DNA of 54,019 bases from an uncultured Christensenellaceae bacterium (GCA_910587795.1 CAJUNH010000010.1:1-54019); one strand, 5' to 3'; positions 1 through 9,352 are shown, counted from the first letter of the stretch. Numbers and translations are program-made. The notes: generated from the letters alone by a model not told the origin.

Positions 1-585
1 AACTTGCGTCCTTTTTGTATTTTTCGCGTTAGTAGCATAACGTCCGTGTTGCATGCTCGTATGTTTTTTATGCTTTAAAAATTTAATAAAATCGGTAAAT
101 TTAACTGCTCGACAAATCAATATAATATGGTATTATTTTATTATAATATATATTATATATTTATATACAATACGTCATTGTAAATCAACGCGTATTATTG
201 CCGTTTTAATCGGTTTTATTAAATTTGTAATATTATATTTTTTTCGCAGACTTATTTACAAGCGTAAACAGCAGCAGTGTAAAGGCGATAAATCAAGATA
301 ATTGCTATGTATTTTATTTTAAAATCGATATCATTATATCGATTAATATCATATACTTTATGTGAGTAACATAAGCTTGTAATTATAATTTTGCGGCAGT
401 GCTTAAAAACGAAACGGCGTTCGCTTTAAAACAATTTGCCGTTAAACTGTTGACAAATCCGTTTAATTATATATAATCAAGGTTGCTTAGATAGCGGTAA
501 AATTGACGTTTGCATCGGTTTTTTTGCAAAATTTAACTCGTTATTTTAAGAAAACAGATCAAAAATAAAATTTATTGGAGGCTTT
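1..585. other. AT-rich noncoding region upstream of the surface protein gene
   Basis: No convincing gene. An 82-codon open frame at 53-301 is rich in Ile, Tyr and Lys, has no ribosome binding site, and looks like a by-product of the AT-rich sequence. The right end holds a consensus-like promoter (450-477) followed by a leader of roughly 100 bases into the first gene. Nothing else recognisable was seen. Confidence 0.6.
450..477 (+). promoter_or_regulatory. Sigma-A type promoter of the transglutaminase-like gene
   Basis: Perfect TTGACA at 450-455, a 16-base spacer, and perfect TATAAT at 472-477. It points at the gene starting at 586, whose ribosome binding site GGAGG lies at 577-581. Confidence 0.8.
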
Positions 586-3500
586 ATGTATTCAAAAACA
601 ACACGTATTATCGTTGCGTTTATCAGCGCGATTTTCACGCTGGTGCTTGTGGGAGGAGGTATAGGTCCGTTCTTATGCTTTGCCGAAACCGACGCCACAA
701 CGTACGCAGAAACAGTAGAAACAAATGAAGTTCCTTCATCTACTTATTATTATGATAATTTAAGGGACGAAAAAGGCGCAGAGTATACTTTGGCTAAAAA
801 GTTTTACAACGCTTTGGGCGAAATGCACCGAAACGGAGATTTTAAAGACGGAGTAGTAGATTATTCGCTTAATAAAATCTTGACGTCCGATCAAATTAAA
901 GAATGGGTAGTGGACGGTAATTTGACCATTCCCAAGGCTTTTTCGGCGGCTCGCGATTCGTATTATCTTGACCATCCCGAACTATTTTACATTGACGTTT
1001 ATAAGCTTACCATAAGCGCAGGACGCGTCAACGGCGTATATTCCGCATATATCGATTGCGGCAGAGAAGCAAATTGCTACATTGATAACGGATTTTCGAG
1101 CGCAACGCAGGTAGAAACCGCAATAAACGCGTTTAATTCCGCTGTTAATACAGTGGTCGAGTATGCCCGTGAATATGCTGCAAAGGATACTTACGGCACG
1201 GCGGAAGAAGTTTTACTTGCAGTCGGCGCAAACGAATATCTTGCCGAAAATATTTCTTACGATAAAGAATCGTATCTTATACACGAAGAAAGCAACGATA
1301 CCGAAAAAGAGGCTCCTTATACGCACAACGCATACGGCGGATTAGTAGTTAACAAATGCGTTTGCAGCGGATACTCTATGGCATTTAAAGCGGTATTGGA
1401 TAAACTTAACATCCCGTGCGTAATCGTAAACGGCGTAAGCAACACAAAAGCAAGCGACGGAACGGCAATAGCGCAAGGCGAAGCCCACAGCTGGAACTAC
1501 GTTTGGTATCATGATATTGCCGAGGACGGCGCAGCTGCAGTTGCCGAAACAACCGAACAAGGCTCTTGGTATGCGTTCGACGTTACCTGGAACAGCACCG
1601 GACTGAGCAAGAACGGATACGTTAATATGGACGCGTTTTCAACCGGCAGAAGACACACTCCCGATCCTGTCATTTCTTCTTCGGGTTATTCTATGCCTTA
1701 TCCCGAGCTTTCTTCAAAAAGCTACGGAGATACAACTTTGACCGACGGATTTATGCATTCGTTTGTTTATTCGGCGGAAGCAGGAGGTACTGACGACTAC
1801 GGCAACCCCCTTATGACCTTTACCGAAAGAATAAGTTATAACGGCAAAGGCGCTATAGGTCTTTTAGACGACGGCCTTCACATGTTGCAGCGCTTTTACT
1901 ACAGACCTACAGGACAAGAAGAGTATATTTGGTCCGCTTGGTTCGATATCGGAACGCTTCAAAAGAATGCATATAACATGACCGTCGAAGATGAAAACGG
2001 CGAAACAAGGATGGAGGCATTCTATCAAGCCCTGTATATTCAGTATGCCGTTGTGGACGTAGATGCCGACCTTAATTACAATCCAGACGGCGATAGCAGC
2101 GTCGCGCTAGATTTTAATTTCTATTACAGTAAAGATTTTAATTTCCAGACAGAAAACGGAAACGGTGAATATACGAACCACATGATATTCCTATCCGAAA
2201 TTTACACAAATAAAACTTTCGGTACGTACACAGCACCTCCGTATGTTTCAAAGACTAATCCCAATCATAACGGAGTAGTTCAAATTAACGACGGTATGGC
2301 GAAACCGGGCACCAGTATTATGGCGGACGAAAAAGCGTTTACTTTTAGAGTTACGTATAACGAACCCATGCATATTCTGGACGAAAGCAAACCCATAGGA
2401 ATCGATTATGTCTGCGCTTTCGAAAGTGCAAGAGAATTTGCGGGTTTTGTACCCGTCAACAGCAAGGGCGACTATGTAGAGCTGACTGACGACGGATATA
2501 CGTTGGTGTTTAAGTTTAAGCCCAGTCTTATGTATGCGCATAACGAACTTATATATTCGTTCTATTTCTCTAACGTCGGTTCGTCCAAAATGGTGGCAAC
2601 GCCTAACGGAGAACGTATGTCCAACAAACTTCCCAATCCCGCAGCATTCCACTTTGGAAGAGCGTATCTTGCGTGCAGTATGATTTTGGGCGGCGGAAGA
2701 CTTTGGATAGACTGCTGTGCCCGTCCTACTTTGGTAAGCAATTCCGACCTTTCCGCAATGGACTTTAAGGACGAACAAGGTAATTCTACTTTTACGGAAA
2801 ACGCAAGAAGCCAAATGATGCTTGTTGTAGAAAACGTAAACGAAAAGACCGAAAATGATATGTTGGATACTATTACCAACAGTAATGATTTCAACGTAGA
2901 CAAAAGCGATATCAAATCCAGCGAAACTTACGATATCAAATTGCAAATGTGCGGTAAATATCCGACTATTGCCGACGGAAGTTACGTAAAAATCGCACTT
3001 GGATTCCCCGAAGGATACGGACCGGAAGACGAGGGCGTGACGTTTAAAATTTATCACCGTAAGCACATACAGGGCGACGAGTATATTATAGAGGAAGTCC
3101 CCTGTGTAGTAACGCAGCTCGGTATAGTTGCTACAGTTTCAAGCTTTTCTCCTTATATGGTTGCGGCGGTTAGCGCCGATAAGGTTTCCGCCAGCAAGAC
3201 TATTTTGGCAAACATAGAGGGTAAAGGCGGCGTACTTTCCAAAGAGGACGGCAAAGTTCGTTCTTTGAACAAGGGCGAAAGCTACACGTACACGATTAAG
3301 CCGAACGAAGGTTATCAAGTTTACAAGGTAACTTTAAACGGCAACGACGTTACGTCGAAAGTTAATGCCGACGGCAAACTTAAACTTTCGTACGAGGAAC
3401 TTATAAACAACAACGATTTGGAAATTCAGTATATTTCCAACGAAGCGGCAGCCCGCTATGCGGAAAAAGACGTTGAAATCGTAGATCCCATTTTGATGGT

Positions 3501-3693
3501 GGTTTCTACCGACGGTAAAGCGGGCGTTGCGCTTAAAGGAGATCAGCTGCCTATCAATAAACTCGTTCCTACTGTAAATAACGGTACGGGCAGCAGTACT
3601 GTTTGGATTGTTATAGGCGTAATTATCGCATTGATTGTCGTAGCCGTTGTTTTAACAGTGCTATTGCTTAGACGTAAAAAAAATAACGGATAA
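586..3693 (+). CDS. Secreted, membrane-anchored transglutaminase-like surface protein
   Basis: A 1035-residue exported protein. Residues 1-35 form a signal peptide. A transglutaminase/protease-like core lies at about 205-345 with a complete Cys-His-Asp triad: Cys260 in a CVCSGYS context, His301 in AHSWNYV and Asp332 in FDVTW. The middle (about 400-900) is long and beta-rich without a family I recognise. A hydrophobic segment followed by RRKKNNG at the extreme C-terminus would anchor it with the enzyme outside. Bacterial members of this superfamily are thiol proteases, peptidases or crosslinkers, so the substrate here is unknown. The start is fixed by GGAGG five bases upstream. It is a single-gene unit with its own promoter and a strong terminator. 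I am confident of the fold and topology, not of the substrate. Confidence 0.85.
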   Translation: MYSKTTRIIVAFISAIFTLVLVGGGIGPFLCFAETDATTYAETVETNEVPSSTYYYDNLRDEKGAEYTLAKKFYNALGEMHRNGDFKDGVVDYSLNKILTSDQIKEWVVDGNLTIPKAFSAARDSYYLDHPELFYIDVYKLTISAGRVNGVYSAYIDCGREANCYIDNGFSSATQVETAINAFNSAVNTVVEYAREYAAKDTYGTAEEVLLAVGANEYLAENISYDKESYLIHEESNDTEKEAPYTHNAYGGLVVNKCVCSGYSMAFKAVLDKLNIPCVIVNGVSNTKASDGTAIAQGEAHSWNYVWYHDIAEDGAAAVAETTEQGSWYAFDVTWNSTGLSKNGYVNMDAFSTGRRHTPDPVISSSGYSMPYPELSSKSYGDTTLTDGFMHSFVYSAEAGGTDDYGNPLMTFTERISYNGKGAIGLLDDGLHMLQRFYYRPTGQEEYIWSAWFDIGTLQKNAYNMTVEDENGETRMEAFYQALYIQYAVVDVDADLNYNPDGDSSVALDFNFYYSKDFNFQTENGNGEYTNHMIFLSEIYTNKTFGTYTAPPYVSKTNPNHNGVVQINDGMAKPGTSIMADEKAFTFRVTYNEPMHILDESKPIGIDYVCAFESAREFAGFVPVNSKGDYVELTDDGYTLVFKFKPSLMYAHNELIYSFYFSNVGSSKMVATPNGERMSNKLPNPAAFHFGRAYLACSMILGGGRLWIDCCARPTLVSNSDLSAMDFKDEQGNSTFTENARSQMMLVVENVNEKTENDMLDTITNSNDFNVDKSDIKSSETYDIKLQMCGKYPTIADGSYVKIALGFPEGYGPEDEGVTFKIYHRKHIQGDEYIIEEVPCVVTQLGIVATVSSFSPYMVAAVSADKVSASKTILANIEGKGGVLSKEDGKVRSLNKGESYTYTIKPNEGYQVYKVTLNGNDVTSKVNADGKLKLSYEELINNNDLEIQYISNEAAARYAEKDVEIVDPILMVVSTDGKAGVALKGDQLPINKLVPTVNNGTGSSTVWIVIGVIIALIVVAVVLTVLLLRRKKNNG

Positions 3694-3719
3694 CATTTAA
3701 ATAATTTAGTTGTTTTTTC

Positions 3720-3755
3720 GGCTGAGTTCGGTTTTGTACCGAACTCAGCCTTTTT
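3720..3755 (+). terminator. Rho-independent terminator after the surface protein gene
   Basis: Perfect 13-bp stem (3720-3732 pairing with 3738-3750), five-base loop, then five T residues. Confidence 0.9.
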
Positions 3756-3981
3756 AGTTGTACAATATTTATTTCGTTACAAAATTATCAATGTACTTTT
3801 TAAACTTTTGTATAAAAATTTTTACGCTTTGTAAAACTGCGCCTAAAATATTACTTTTTACGTTAAATTTATTTTTCTGCTTAATAAAAGATAGTTTATA
3901 TATTTTACGACGGGAGAACGTACTACTCGTTTTTTAGGGTGCTAAGCGGTAAAACAGCGTCATACGTTTACTAACATATCG

Positions 3982-4125
3982 ATGGGTTTGATTAATAACG
4001 GCTTTATACTGAACGTCGCAGAAGAAGCGCGGCCGCCGAAGAAAATGATGGGTATTGCGTGAATGAAAGACGAACTTCGCCGTCCGCTTATGCTGGTAGT
4101 TAAGAAGCAGGCTGTCATAAAATAA
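3982..4125 (+). pseudogene. Possible C-terminal remnant of a dapA-like gene
   Basis: One frame gives 47 codons with a single internal TGA (4060-4062). The translated end contains PPKKMMGIA, stop, MKDELRRPLM. This resembles the C-terminal pattern of dihydrodipicolinate synthases, where a Pro-x-Lys stretch is followed by MMG and then a basic RxPL motif. The rest of the gene is not visible upstream. An intact but differently diverged dapA lies at 52043-52867, so this would be a relic of another copy. The match is short and made by eye, so chance is a real alternative. Confidence 0.25.
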
Positions 4126-4206
4126 TTTTGATAAACGAAACGTATTAGGGCAAATGCTGTTTACTTGTAATGATTATAAAAATTTTAGAAAAAAATTAAA
4201 CGGGGG

Positions 4207-4234
4207 TTGCAAATAAAAAAATCTGTGCTATAAT
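4207..4234 (+). promoter_or_regulatory. Promoter of the uL15-like fusion gene
   Basis: TTGCAA at 4207-4212, a 16-base spacer and perfect TATAAT at 4229-4234. Transcription would begin near 4241. That rules out an in-frame start at 4235 and supports the ATG at 4313. Confidence 0.7.
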
Positions 4235-4312
4235 TTGTACTGTAAAATTCCCTTTGCATTGCGGAAAACTATGCCGATACGCAAAGATAATAATGTACAA
4301 AGGAGGCGGATT

Positions 4313-5509
4313 ATGCCATTGATGTTGGCTGCGGTAGATTACGTACCGTTTTTAATAGCTGCGGCAATAGTGCTGGCGGTAATTGCCTTAGCGGTTGTAA
4401 TTGCTGTTGCTGCCGTTAAGCGCGCGGATAAAGTTAAAAAAACAAAGAGGGAAATTCAATCTGAATTTTTAAAGAAGGCGCAGACCGACGATACGGAATT
4501 TGCAAAATCCTTAAAGCAGGAAAAACCCGTGTTTACTAAAACTGCAGAAGAGAAACCGACGCTTATAACGCAATCTCAAACCGAAAAAGTCTGCTTGGAT
4601 AAGGTAATCTCTAAAACGGAAATAATGCAGCAGCCGTTAGGCTGCGCGCAAAGTTCGCTTAAACCCCGATTTATTTCGGTTAAATACAGCAGAAGTTTTA
4701 CGGCAAAGCTTATGCAAGCGGACAATGCCGTAAAGCAGTATTACAGCGACCTGAAAAATTGTCTGCTAAGCTACAAAGGGGTAAAAAGCCGTGTATGCTG
4801 GCGTTGGGAAACTTTCCGTTACGGTCGTAAACCGCTTGTAAAAATATGCTTGCGAGGTAAAACGCTGTCGCTTGCTTTTGCGTTAAATACGCAGAATTAT
4901 GCTGACGGAAAATACGCTGTGGAGGATATTTCTCACATTGCCGCATATGCGGAAACGCCTTGTTTGTACCGTATTAAAAACGCCCGCCGCGCGCTTTACG
5001 CACAGCGGCTTATTGCTGACGTCATGGAAAGCTGTAACGTGCAAGTCAATCAAAAATTTTTGTCTGCGGACTATGTGCGCAGTTTACCGTACAAGTCGAT
5101 TGAGGCATTGCTTGCTTTAAAGCTGGTTAAGGAACTTACCGCAGAAGAAGCGCCCGACGGAGAAAAATTTAATTTTACATTACGCAAAAGAGTATCGGCA
5201 AGCGAAGCGGACGGTTTGCTGCGCGACGACGTTGCAGCAGCTTTGGTTAGACGTTTGGGCGGAGCTGCGGATAAAAGCTGTGCGGCTATTGTCAATATAG
5301 ACACGTTATCGCAGACGTTTGACGAAGGCGACGTAGTAACACTGGACGACATTAAGCACCGTGTAAAAGGATTTAACGCAAAAGTTACTTATTTAAAAGT
5401 ACTTGCCCGCGGAGTACTGGATAAACGTTTGATTATCTATGCCGACAGTTTTAGTCCGCAGGCAGTAAAAATGATAGTCTTAACAGGCGGCGAAGCGATA
5501 AAAAAATAA
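4313..5509 (+). CDS. Membrane-tethered protein with a C-terminal ribosomal-protein-uL15-like domain
   Basis: 398 residues from the ATG at 4313, chosen because AAAGGAGG lies just upstream and the promoter excludes the earlier in-frame start. Residues about 10-35 form one membrane helix, followed by a charged, flexible stretch to about 105. A conserved-looking globular region spans about 120-230 and is rich in Tyr, Arg and Cys. The last 73 residues (326-398) read like the C-terminal part of ribosomal protein uL15: IVNIDTL, DEGDVVTLDDIK, then KVLARG, LDKRLIIYADSFS, and a final GGEAIKK. The soluble part probably faces the cytoplasm. It is not the ribosomal gene itself, because it lacks the uL15 N-terminal loop region and has no ribosomal gene neighbours. 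Role unknown. Monocistronic, with its own promoter and terminator. Confidence 0.7.
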   Translation: MPLMLAAVDYVPFLIAAAIVLAVIALAVVIAVAAVKRADKVKKTKREIQSEFLKKAQTDDTEFAKSLKQEKPVFTKTAEEKPTLITQSQTEKVCLDKVISKTEIMQQPLGCAQSSLKPRFISVKYSRSFTAKLMQADNAVKQYYSDLKNCLLSYKGVKSRVCWRWETFRYGRKPLVKICLRGKTLSLAFALNTQNYADGKYAVEDISHIAAYAETPCLYRIKNARRALYAQRLIADVMESCNVQVNQKFLSADYVRSLPYKSIEALLALKLVKELTAEEAPDGEKFNFTLRKRVSASEADGLLRDDVAAALVRRLGGAADKSCAAIVNIDTLSQTFDEGDVVTLDDIKHRVKGFNAKVTYLKVLARGVLDKRLIIYADSFSPQAVKMIVLTGGEAIKK

Positions 5510-5523
5510 AAAATGCATTGATT

Positions 5524-5573
5524 AAAGACCTGCCTATTCGGTAATTGCTGCCGATTGGGTTGGGTCTTTTTTA
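5524..5573 (+). terminator. Rho-independent terminator after the uL15-like fusion gene
   Basis: Outer stem AAAGACC (5524-5530) with GGTCTTT (5563-5569), a smaller inner stem TCGG/CCGA, and a run of T residues directly after. Confidence 0.75.
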
Positions 5574-5760
5574 TTGTCTTTCGTATATTAAACTGCTGAA
5601 AATATTATAAATTTATAGTTTTGCAAGGCGTATGCGTACAGAACGCTTAAACGTTTATCGGTTTGTTAAAAAATAAAACTTAATACTATACGGTGCGGAG
5701 TCTGTTATCGAAAAAAGTTAAAGTATTTTACTGATATTTACTTACCGCAGTGTTAAATAT

Positions 5761-6504
5761 GTGGCACAAAACAAGGTTATGCAACATACAATATCAAGAA
5801 AAGGTTACAGCGTGAAAACTTACTTTAAAGTAATTGGCTGCGGCGCGCCGATAGTGTATTTACACGGTTGGGGGTGTGACGGCAGTATATTTAAATCCGT
5901 TGCCGAACGGCTGCCCGATTACAGCAATTATCTGTTGGATTTTGCGGGTTTCGGCAACAGCGGTGCGCCGCCCGCAAACGGATTTACGGTGTTTGATTAT
6001 GCCGATTTATTAGCGGAGTTTTTAGAAAAAAATTCGCTGAAAAACGCAGTGATAGCGGCGCATAGTTTCGGCTGTCGGGTGGCAATGGTTGTTGCCGCTA
6101 CGCGTCCGTATTTGGTAAACCGTCTTTTGCTGTTTGCCCCTGCCGGGGTACGCCGTCCTTCCTTTATAAGATGGTGCAAAGTGCGCGCGTATAAGATGGG
6201 CAAGCGGTTTAAAATTGTCAAAAAAAATGCGGGAAGCGCCGATTATCAAGCTACGCCGCCGCATCTTAAAAGTACGTTTATTAAGGTTGTCAATCAAGAT
6301 TTATCCGCCTATGCCCGTAAAATCGCCTGTAAGACGTTGATAATCGCGGCAAAACAAGACTCTGCCGTGCCGTATTCCGCCGCCAAGCGCGTGTCTAAAC
6401 TGATTAAGCAAAGCGAATTTGTCACTGTTGACGGGGACCATTTTGCATTGTTTTATGCGCCGTCCGCCTTTGCCCGAATTATAAAACTATTTGCGGAGGA
6501 GTAA
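5761..6504 (+). CDS. Alpha/beta hydrolase, first gene of a cell-wall cluster
   Basis: About 247 residues with the full alpha/beta-hydrolase pattern. An oxyanion-type HGWGCDGS lies near residues 36-43. The nucleophile elbow AHSFGCR supplies the Ser, an acid is present in KQDSAVP, and the catalytic His is in DGDHFALF near the C-terminus. There is no signal peptide, so it is cytoplasmic. The start is uncertain: the GTG at 5761 gives the longest form, and the ATG at 5779 is a plausible alternative; neither has a strong ribosome binding site. Its stop overlaps the start of the Mur ligase gene by one base, so the two are co-translated and probably act in one process. The substrate cannot be read from the sequence. 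Confidence 0.8.
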   Translation: MAQNKVMQHTISRKGYSVKTYFKVIGCGAPIVYLHGWGCDGSIFKSVAERLPDYSNYLLDFAGFGNSGAPPANGFTVFDYADLLAEFLEKNSLKNAVIAAHSFGCRVAMVVAATRPYLVNRLLLFAPAGVRRPSFIRWCKVRAYKMGKRFKIVKKNAGSADYQATPPHLKSTFIKVVNQDLSAYARKIACKTLIIAAKQDSAVPYSAAKRVSKLIKQSEFVTVDGDHFALFYAPSAFARIIKLFAEE

Positions 6505-7964
6505 TGCCGTATTTAATAATCGAACCGTTTTTGCTGTGGTTTTTGTCATACGACTGTTTTAGACGTTTGCAAAACGCCGACTACCGTCCCGCAAGGGGAT
6601 ATTTCCGTCTGCTGTACAGTCCGTATTTTATTGCGCTTGCGCTGCTGCAAGTGCTTTCCGTTTTGGTGCAAATATACGCTTTGCCGCGTTACGTAACGGA
6701 TATTTGCTGCGCTGTTATCGGCGTTGTGTTTGCGTGTATTCCGCACAAGGTACGCTTTAAATTTACTAAACGCGTAATTCGTATGCTGTGCGTTCAGCTT
6801 GCGCTGCTTATCGGTATAAGCTTTGCGTCTATAATTACTTATGCGGTTGCCGCATTGCCTTTTATAACCCTTGTAAGCCTTGTATTTTGTTTGCCGACAG
6901 ATTTTGCCGTTGCGCGTTATTATATCCGCAAGGCTCGGCATAAGCTGGAAAACAGCAACGTGACGGTAATTGCCGTTACAGGCAGTTACGGCAAAACGTC
7001 CGTAAAAGATATGTTATGTTCGCTGCTGGACGATTCCGCTTGCGCTTCGGGCAGCTGTAATACTCCTTTGGGTATTGCGGCATACATAAACAAAACGGAC
7101 TTTTATTACGTCAAGTATTTGGTGTTGGAGTTCGGCGCGCGTAAGCGCGGAGATATAGCCGAGCTGTGCAGGCTGTATAAACCGAAATACGGCATTATAA
7201 CGGGCGTTTGCGCACAGCATTTGTCTACGTTTAAATCGCTGGAAAACGTCATAGCGGCAAAGCGGGAGCTTGCGGAGTACTTGCCTGAAAACGGCGTGTG
7301 CGTATTGAATTATGCGGACGAAATTGCCGCGGGGTTTGTAAACGCAGGCAAGTGCTGCAAACAGTTAAGCAATGTTGACGTTAGCGTACAAACAAATAAA
7401 ATTACCGTCGACGGCACAGAATTGAGCGTATCTTACCGTAAGACGGTAAAAAGCGTGCGTCTTCCGCAAATAACGGCATATACCGCGGATACTTTTTTGA
7501 TGTGCTTAAAAATGTGCTTAACCTTGGGGCAAAGCTTTACCAAAACGTTGCAGCGCGCCGTTAACGTCCGCCAAACTCCGCACCGAATGGAAATTGCAAA
7601 GGCACAAAACTGCTATATTATCGACGACGGCTACAACGGAAATATCGTCGGCGTAACAAGTATGGCAAAAACGCTTAATTTGTTTGATAGGCACAAGACG
7701 GTTATTACGCAAGGCTTAGTGGAGTGCGGAAACAAGCGCAAGGAACTTAATGTACAATGCGGACGAATATTAGGCGAGGCGTGCGACGTTGCAATAGTAC
7801 TGGGGGCTAACGCTAAGTTTTTGGAAGAGGGACTAAAACAAACGGACTGCACGGTTTTTAGGGTTAAAAGTCTTAAACAAGCGGTAGCGCAGGCGCAAGG
7901 GTATTTAAACGGTCCGGATAAAAGCATATTGCTTTTTCAAAACGATTTGCCCGATAATCTTTAA
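6504..7964 (+). CDS. MurF-like Mur ligase with an N-terminal membrane domain
   Basis: 486 residues. The first 140 hold about four to five hydrophobic segments instead of the uridine-binding domain of classical MurF. A Mur-ligase core follows, with P-loop GSYGKTS at 160-166, a Glu in LEFGARKRGD, the His motif AQHLSTF, the DDGYNGN segment, and a C-terminal domain ending FQNDLPDNL. Mur ligases form amide bonds between a cell-wall precursor and an amino acid or peptide using ATP. With D-Ala-D-Ala ligase directly downstream, the best guess is D-Ala-D-Ala addition at the membrane, or a related modification of a lipid-linked precursor. It overlaps the upstream hydrolase by one base. Whether it replaces or supplements an ordinary MurF cannot be told from this window. 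Confidence 0.85.
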   Translation: MPYLIIEPFLLWFLSYDCFRRLQNADYRPARGYFRLLYSPYFIALALLQVLSVLVQIYALPRYVTDICCAVIGVVFACIPHKVRFKFTKRVIRMLCVQLALLIGISFASIITYAVAALPFITLVSLVFCLPTDFAVARYYIRKARHKLENSNVTVIAVTGSYGKTSVKDMLCSLLDDSACASGSCNTPLGIAAYINKTDFYYVKYLVLEFGARKRGDIAELCRLYKPKYGIITGVCAQHLSTFKSLENVIAAKRELAEYLPENGVCVLNYADEIAAGFVNAGKCCKQLSNVDVSVQTNKITVDGTELSVSYRKTVKSVRLPQITAYTADTFLMCLKMCLTLGQSFTKTLQRAVNVRQTPHRMEIAKAQNCYIIDDGYNGNIVGVTSMAKTLNLFDRHKTVITQGLVECGNKRKELNVQCGRILGEACDVAIVLGANAKFLEEGLKQTDCTVFRVKSLKQAVAQAQGYLNGPDKSILLFQNDLPDNL

Positions 7965-8168
7965 CTTGCAGCAGCGGTATTAAAATAGGCTAAAATTTAT
8001 ACCGAATATTGCCTTTTATTTAAAAATTTCTCTTGTCGGCATACGTCGGGTTGGGCGCAAAGCATAATAAGTAAGATAAGCAAGTATAAAAATATACGGT
8101 AATCATATACGGAGCTAAAAACGGCAAACACGTTTTCCGTATTAATATATAAATATCGAGGATCAAGT

Positions 8169-9272
8169 ATGAAAAATGTAGTAATTATATACGGGGCTAA
8201 AAGCTGTGAGCACGACATTTCTATTATTACTGCGTGTCTTGCGCGCGGGTACTTTGCAAACCATTGCGTATACGGAGTGTATTTGGACAAAGACAACGTT
8301 GCATATCTTATCCCCAACGATTATACTCCTGCAGCGCACGTTAAAGAAATCTTTAAAAACAAAGTTGTGTTTTTAACGGGCGAGCGTGCTTTGGGCATTA
8401 TGCGCCGTAACCGCATTTGTAAAAAAATCAATATCGACGTCGCGGTCAACTGCTGTCACGGAGCGCACGGCGAGGACGGAACGGCTGCGGCAATTTGCGG
8501 ACTGCTTAACGTGCCGTTTGTCGGTTCGGACATTACCTCCAGCGCAATAGCCATGGATAAAATTTTGACAAAGCGGGTGTTGCAGTCGCTGGATATGCCC
8601 GTTGTAAACGGCTTTGAAGCTGACGTGCAAACGGCGGAACAATTAGAGGAATTAAGCAAAGGATATAAATATCCGCTTATAGTAAAGCCTAATACTTTGG
8701 GTTCCAGTATAGGCGTAGAGCTGTGCCGTAATTTAGACGAATTGACCGAAGGCGTTTACAGGGCGTTAAAATACGACGGCCGCGTGCTTGTAGAGGAAGC
8801 GCTTACAGACTTTACCGAACTTAACTGCGCGGCAATGCGTACGGATAATGCGGCGGTGGTAAGCCGTGTAGACGTACCCGTTACCGCTAACGACTTGCTT
8901 ACGTTTGAAGATAAATACATCGAGTCGTCTGCCGAATCGGCAGAAAATAACGTCAATAAAATCAGCCGATTAGTATCCGAACAAGTGCAGGCGTTAACCC
9001 GCAGTATTTACGAAAAACTGGGATACGGCGGAGTAATACGAGTAGACTATTTGTACGACAACGTAACAGATAAGCTTTATGTAAACGAAATAAACAGTAT
9101 CCCCGGGTCGCTTGCGTACGGACTGTTTAGCGATAGGTATGCAATATCGCAATACGGAGATATGCTGATTAAGCAGGCGGAGGAGGATTATGCAAAAACC
9201 GCTATGTTAACTACTACTTTTAACTCCTCCGTATTAAGCGGAGGTACGGGGGCAAAACGCCGTAAAAGATAA
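8169..9272 (+). CDS. ddl: D-alanine--D-alanine ligase
   Basis: 367-residue ATP-grasp enzyme joining two D-alanines for the peptidoglycan stem peptide. It carries the N-terminal GAKSCEHDISIITA motif (residues 9-22) and the CHGAHGEDG segment. The ATP-binding KPNTLGSSIGVE follows. The metal- and D-Ala-binding EINSIPGS lies near 306-313. Length is normal for the family. GAGG sits seven bases before the ATG. It lies 204 bases after the Mur ligase gene on the same strand, so it may be co-transcribed or use its own promoter in the gap. A strong terminator follows. Confidence 0.93.
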   Translation: MKNVVIIYGAKSCEHDISIITACLARGYFANHCVYGVYLDKDNVAYLIPNDYTPAAHVKEIFKNKVVFLTGERALGIMRRNRICKKINIDVAVNCCHGAHGEDGTAAAICGLLNVPFVGSDITSSAIAMDKILTKRVLQSLDMPVVNGFEADVQTAEQLEELSKGYKYPLIVKPNTLGSSIGVELCRNLDELTEGVYRALKYDGRVLVEEALTDFTELNCAAMRTDNAAVVSRVDVPVTANDLLTFEDKYIESSAESAENNVNKISRLVSEQVQALTRSIYEKLGYGGVIRVDYLYDNVTDKLYVNEINSIPGSLAYGLFSDRYAISQYGDMLIKQAEEDYAKTAMLTTTFNSSVLSGGTGAKRRKR

Positions 9273-9294
9273 AATCAGCGTAATAGGCAATATA

Positions 9295-9328
9295 AAAGGA
9301 ACGTTTTTAAACAAGGCGTTCCTTTTTT
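9295..9328. terminator. Terminator between convergent genes
   Basis: Nine-bp stem AAAGGAACG (9295-9303) with CGTTCCTTT (9317-9325) and a long T run on the plus strand. It ends ddl transcription. A short T run on the other side lets it also work for the minus-strand gene ending at 9353. Confidence 0.85.
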
Positions 9329-9352
9329 TGTTTATGTAAAATGGATGTTAGA

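Larger units (their letters stand above)
3756..4312. other. AT-rich spacer with a possible gene remnant
   Basis: About 550 bases without an intact gene. The left two thirds are very AT-rich and featureless to me. The interval 3982-4125 is markedly richer in GC and reads like coding sequence interrupted by a stop (described separately). The promoter of the next gene is at 4207-4234. Confidence 0.5.

Noticed and set aside
53..301. 82-codon open frame
   Set aside because: No ribosome binding site and a composition expected from AT-rich DNA.
2248..3066. 272-codon frame antisense to the transglutaminase-like gene
   Set aside because: It lies fully inside a well-supported gene on the other strand, with no promoter or ribosome binding site and no family pattern.
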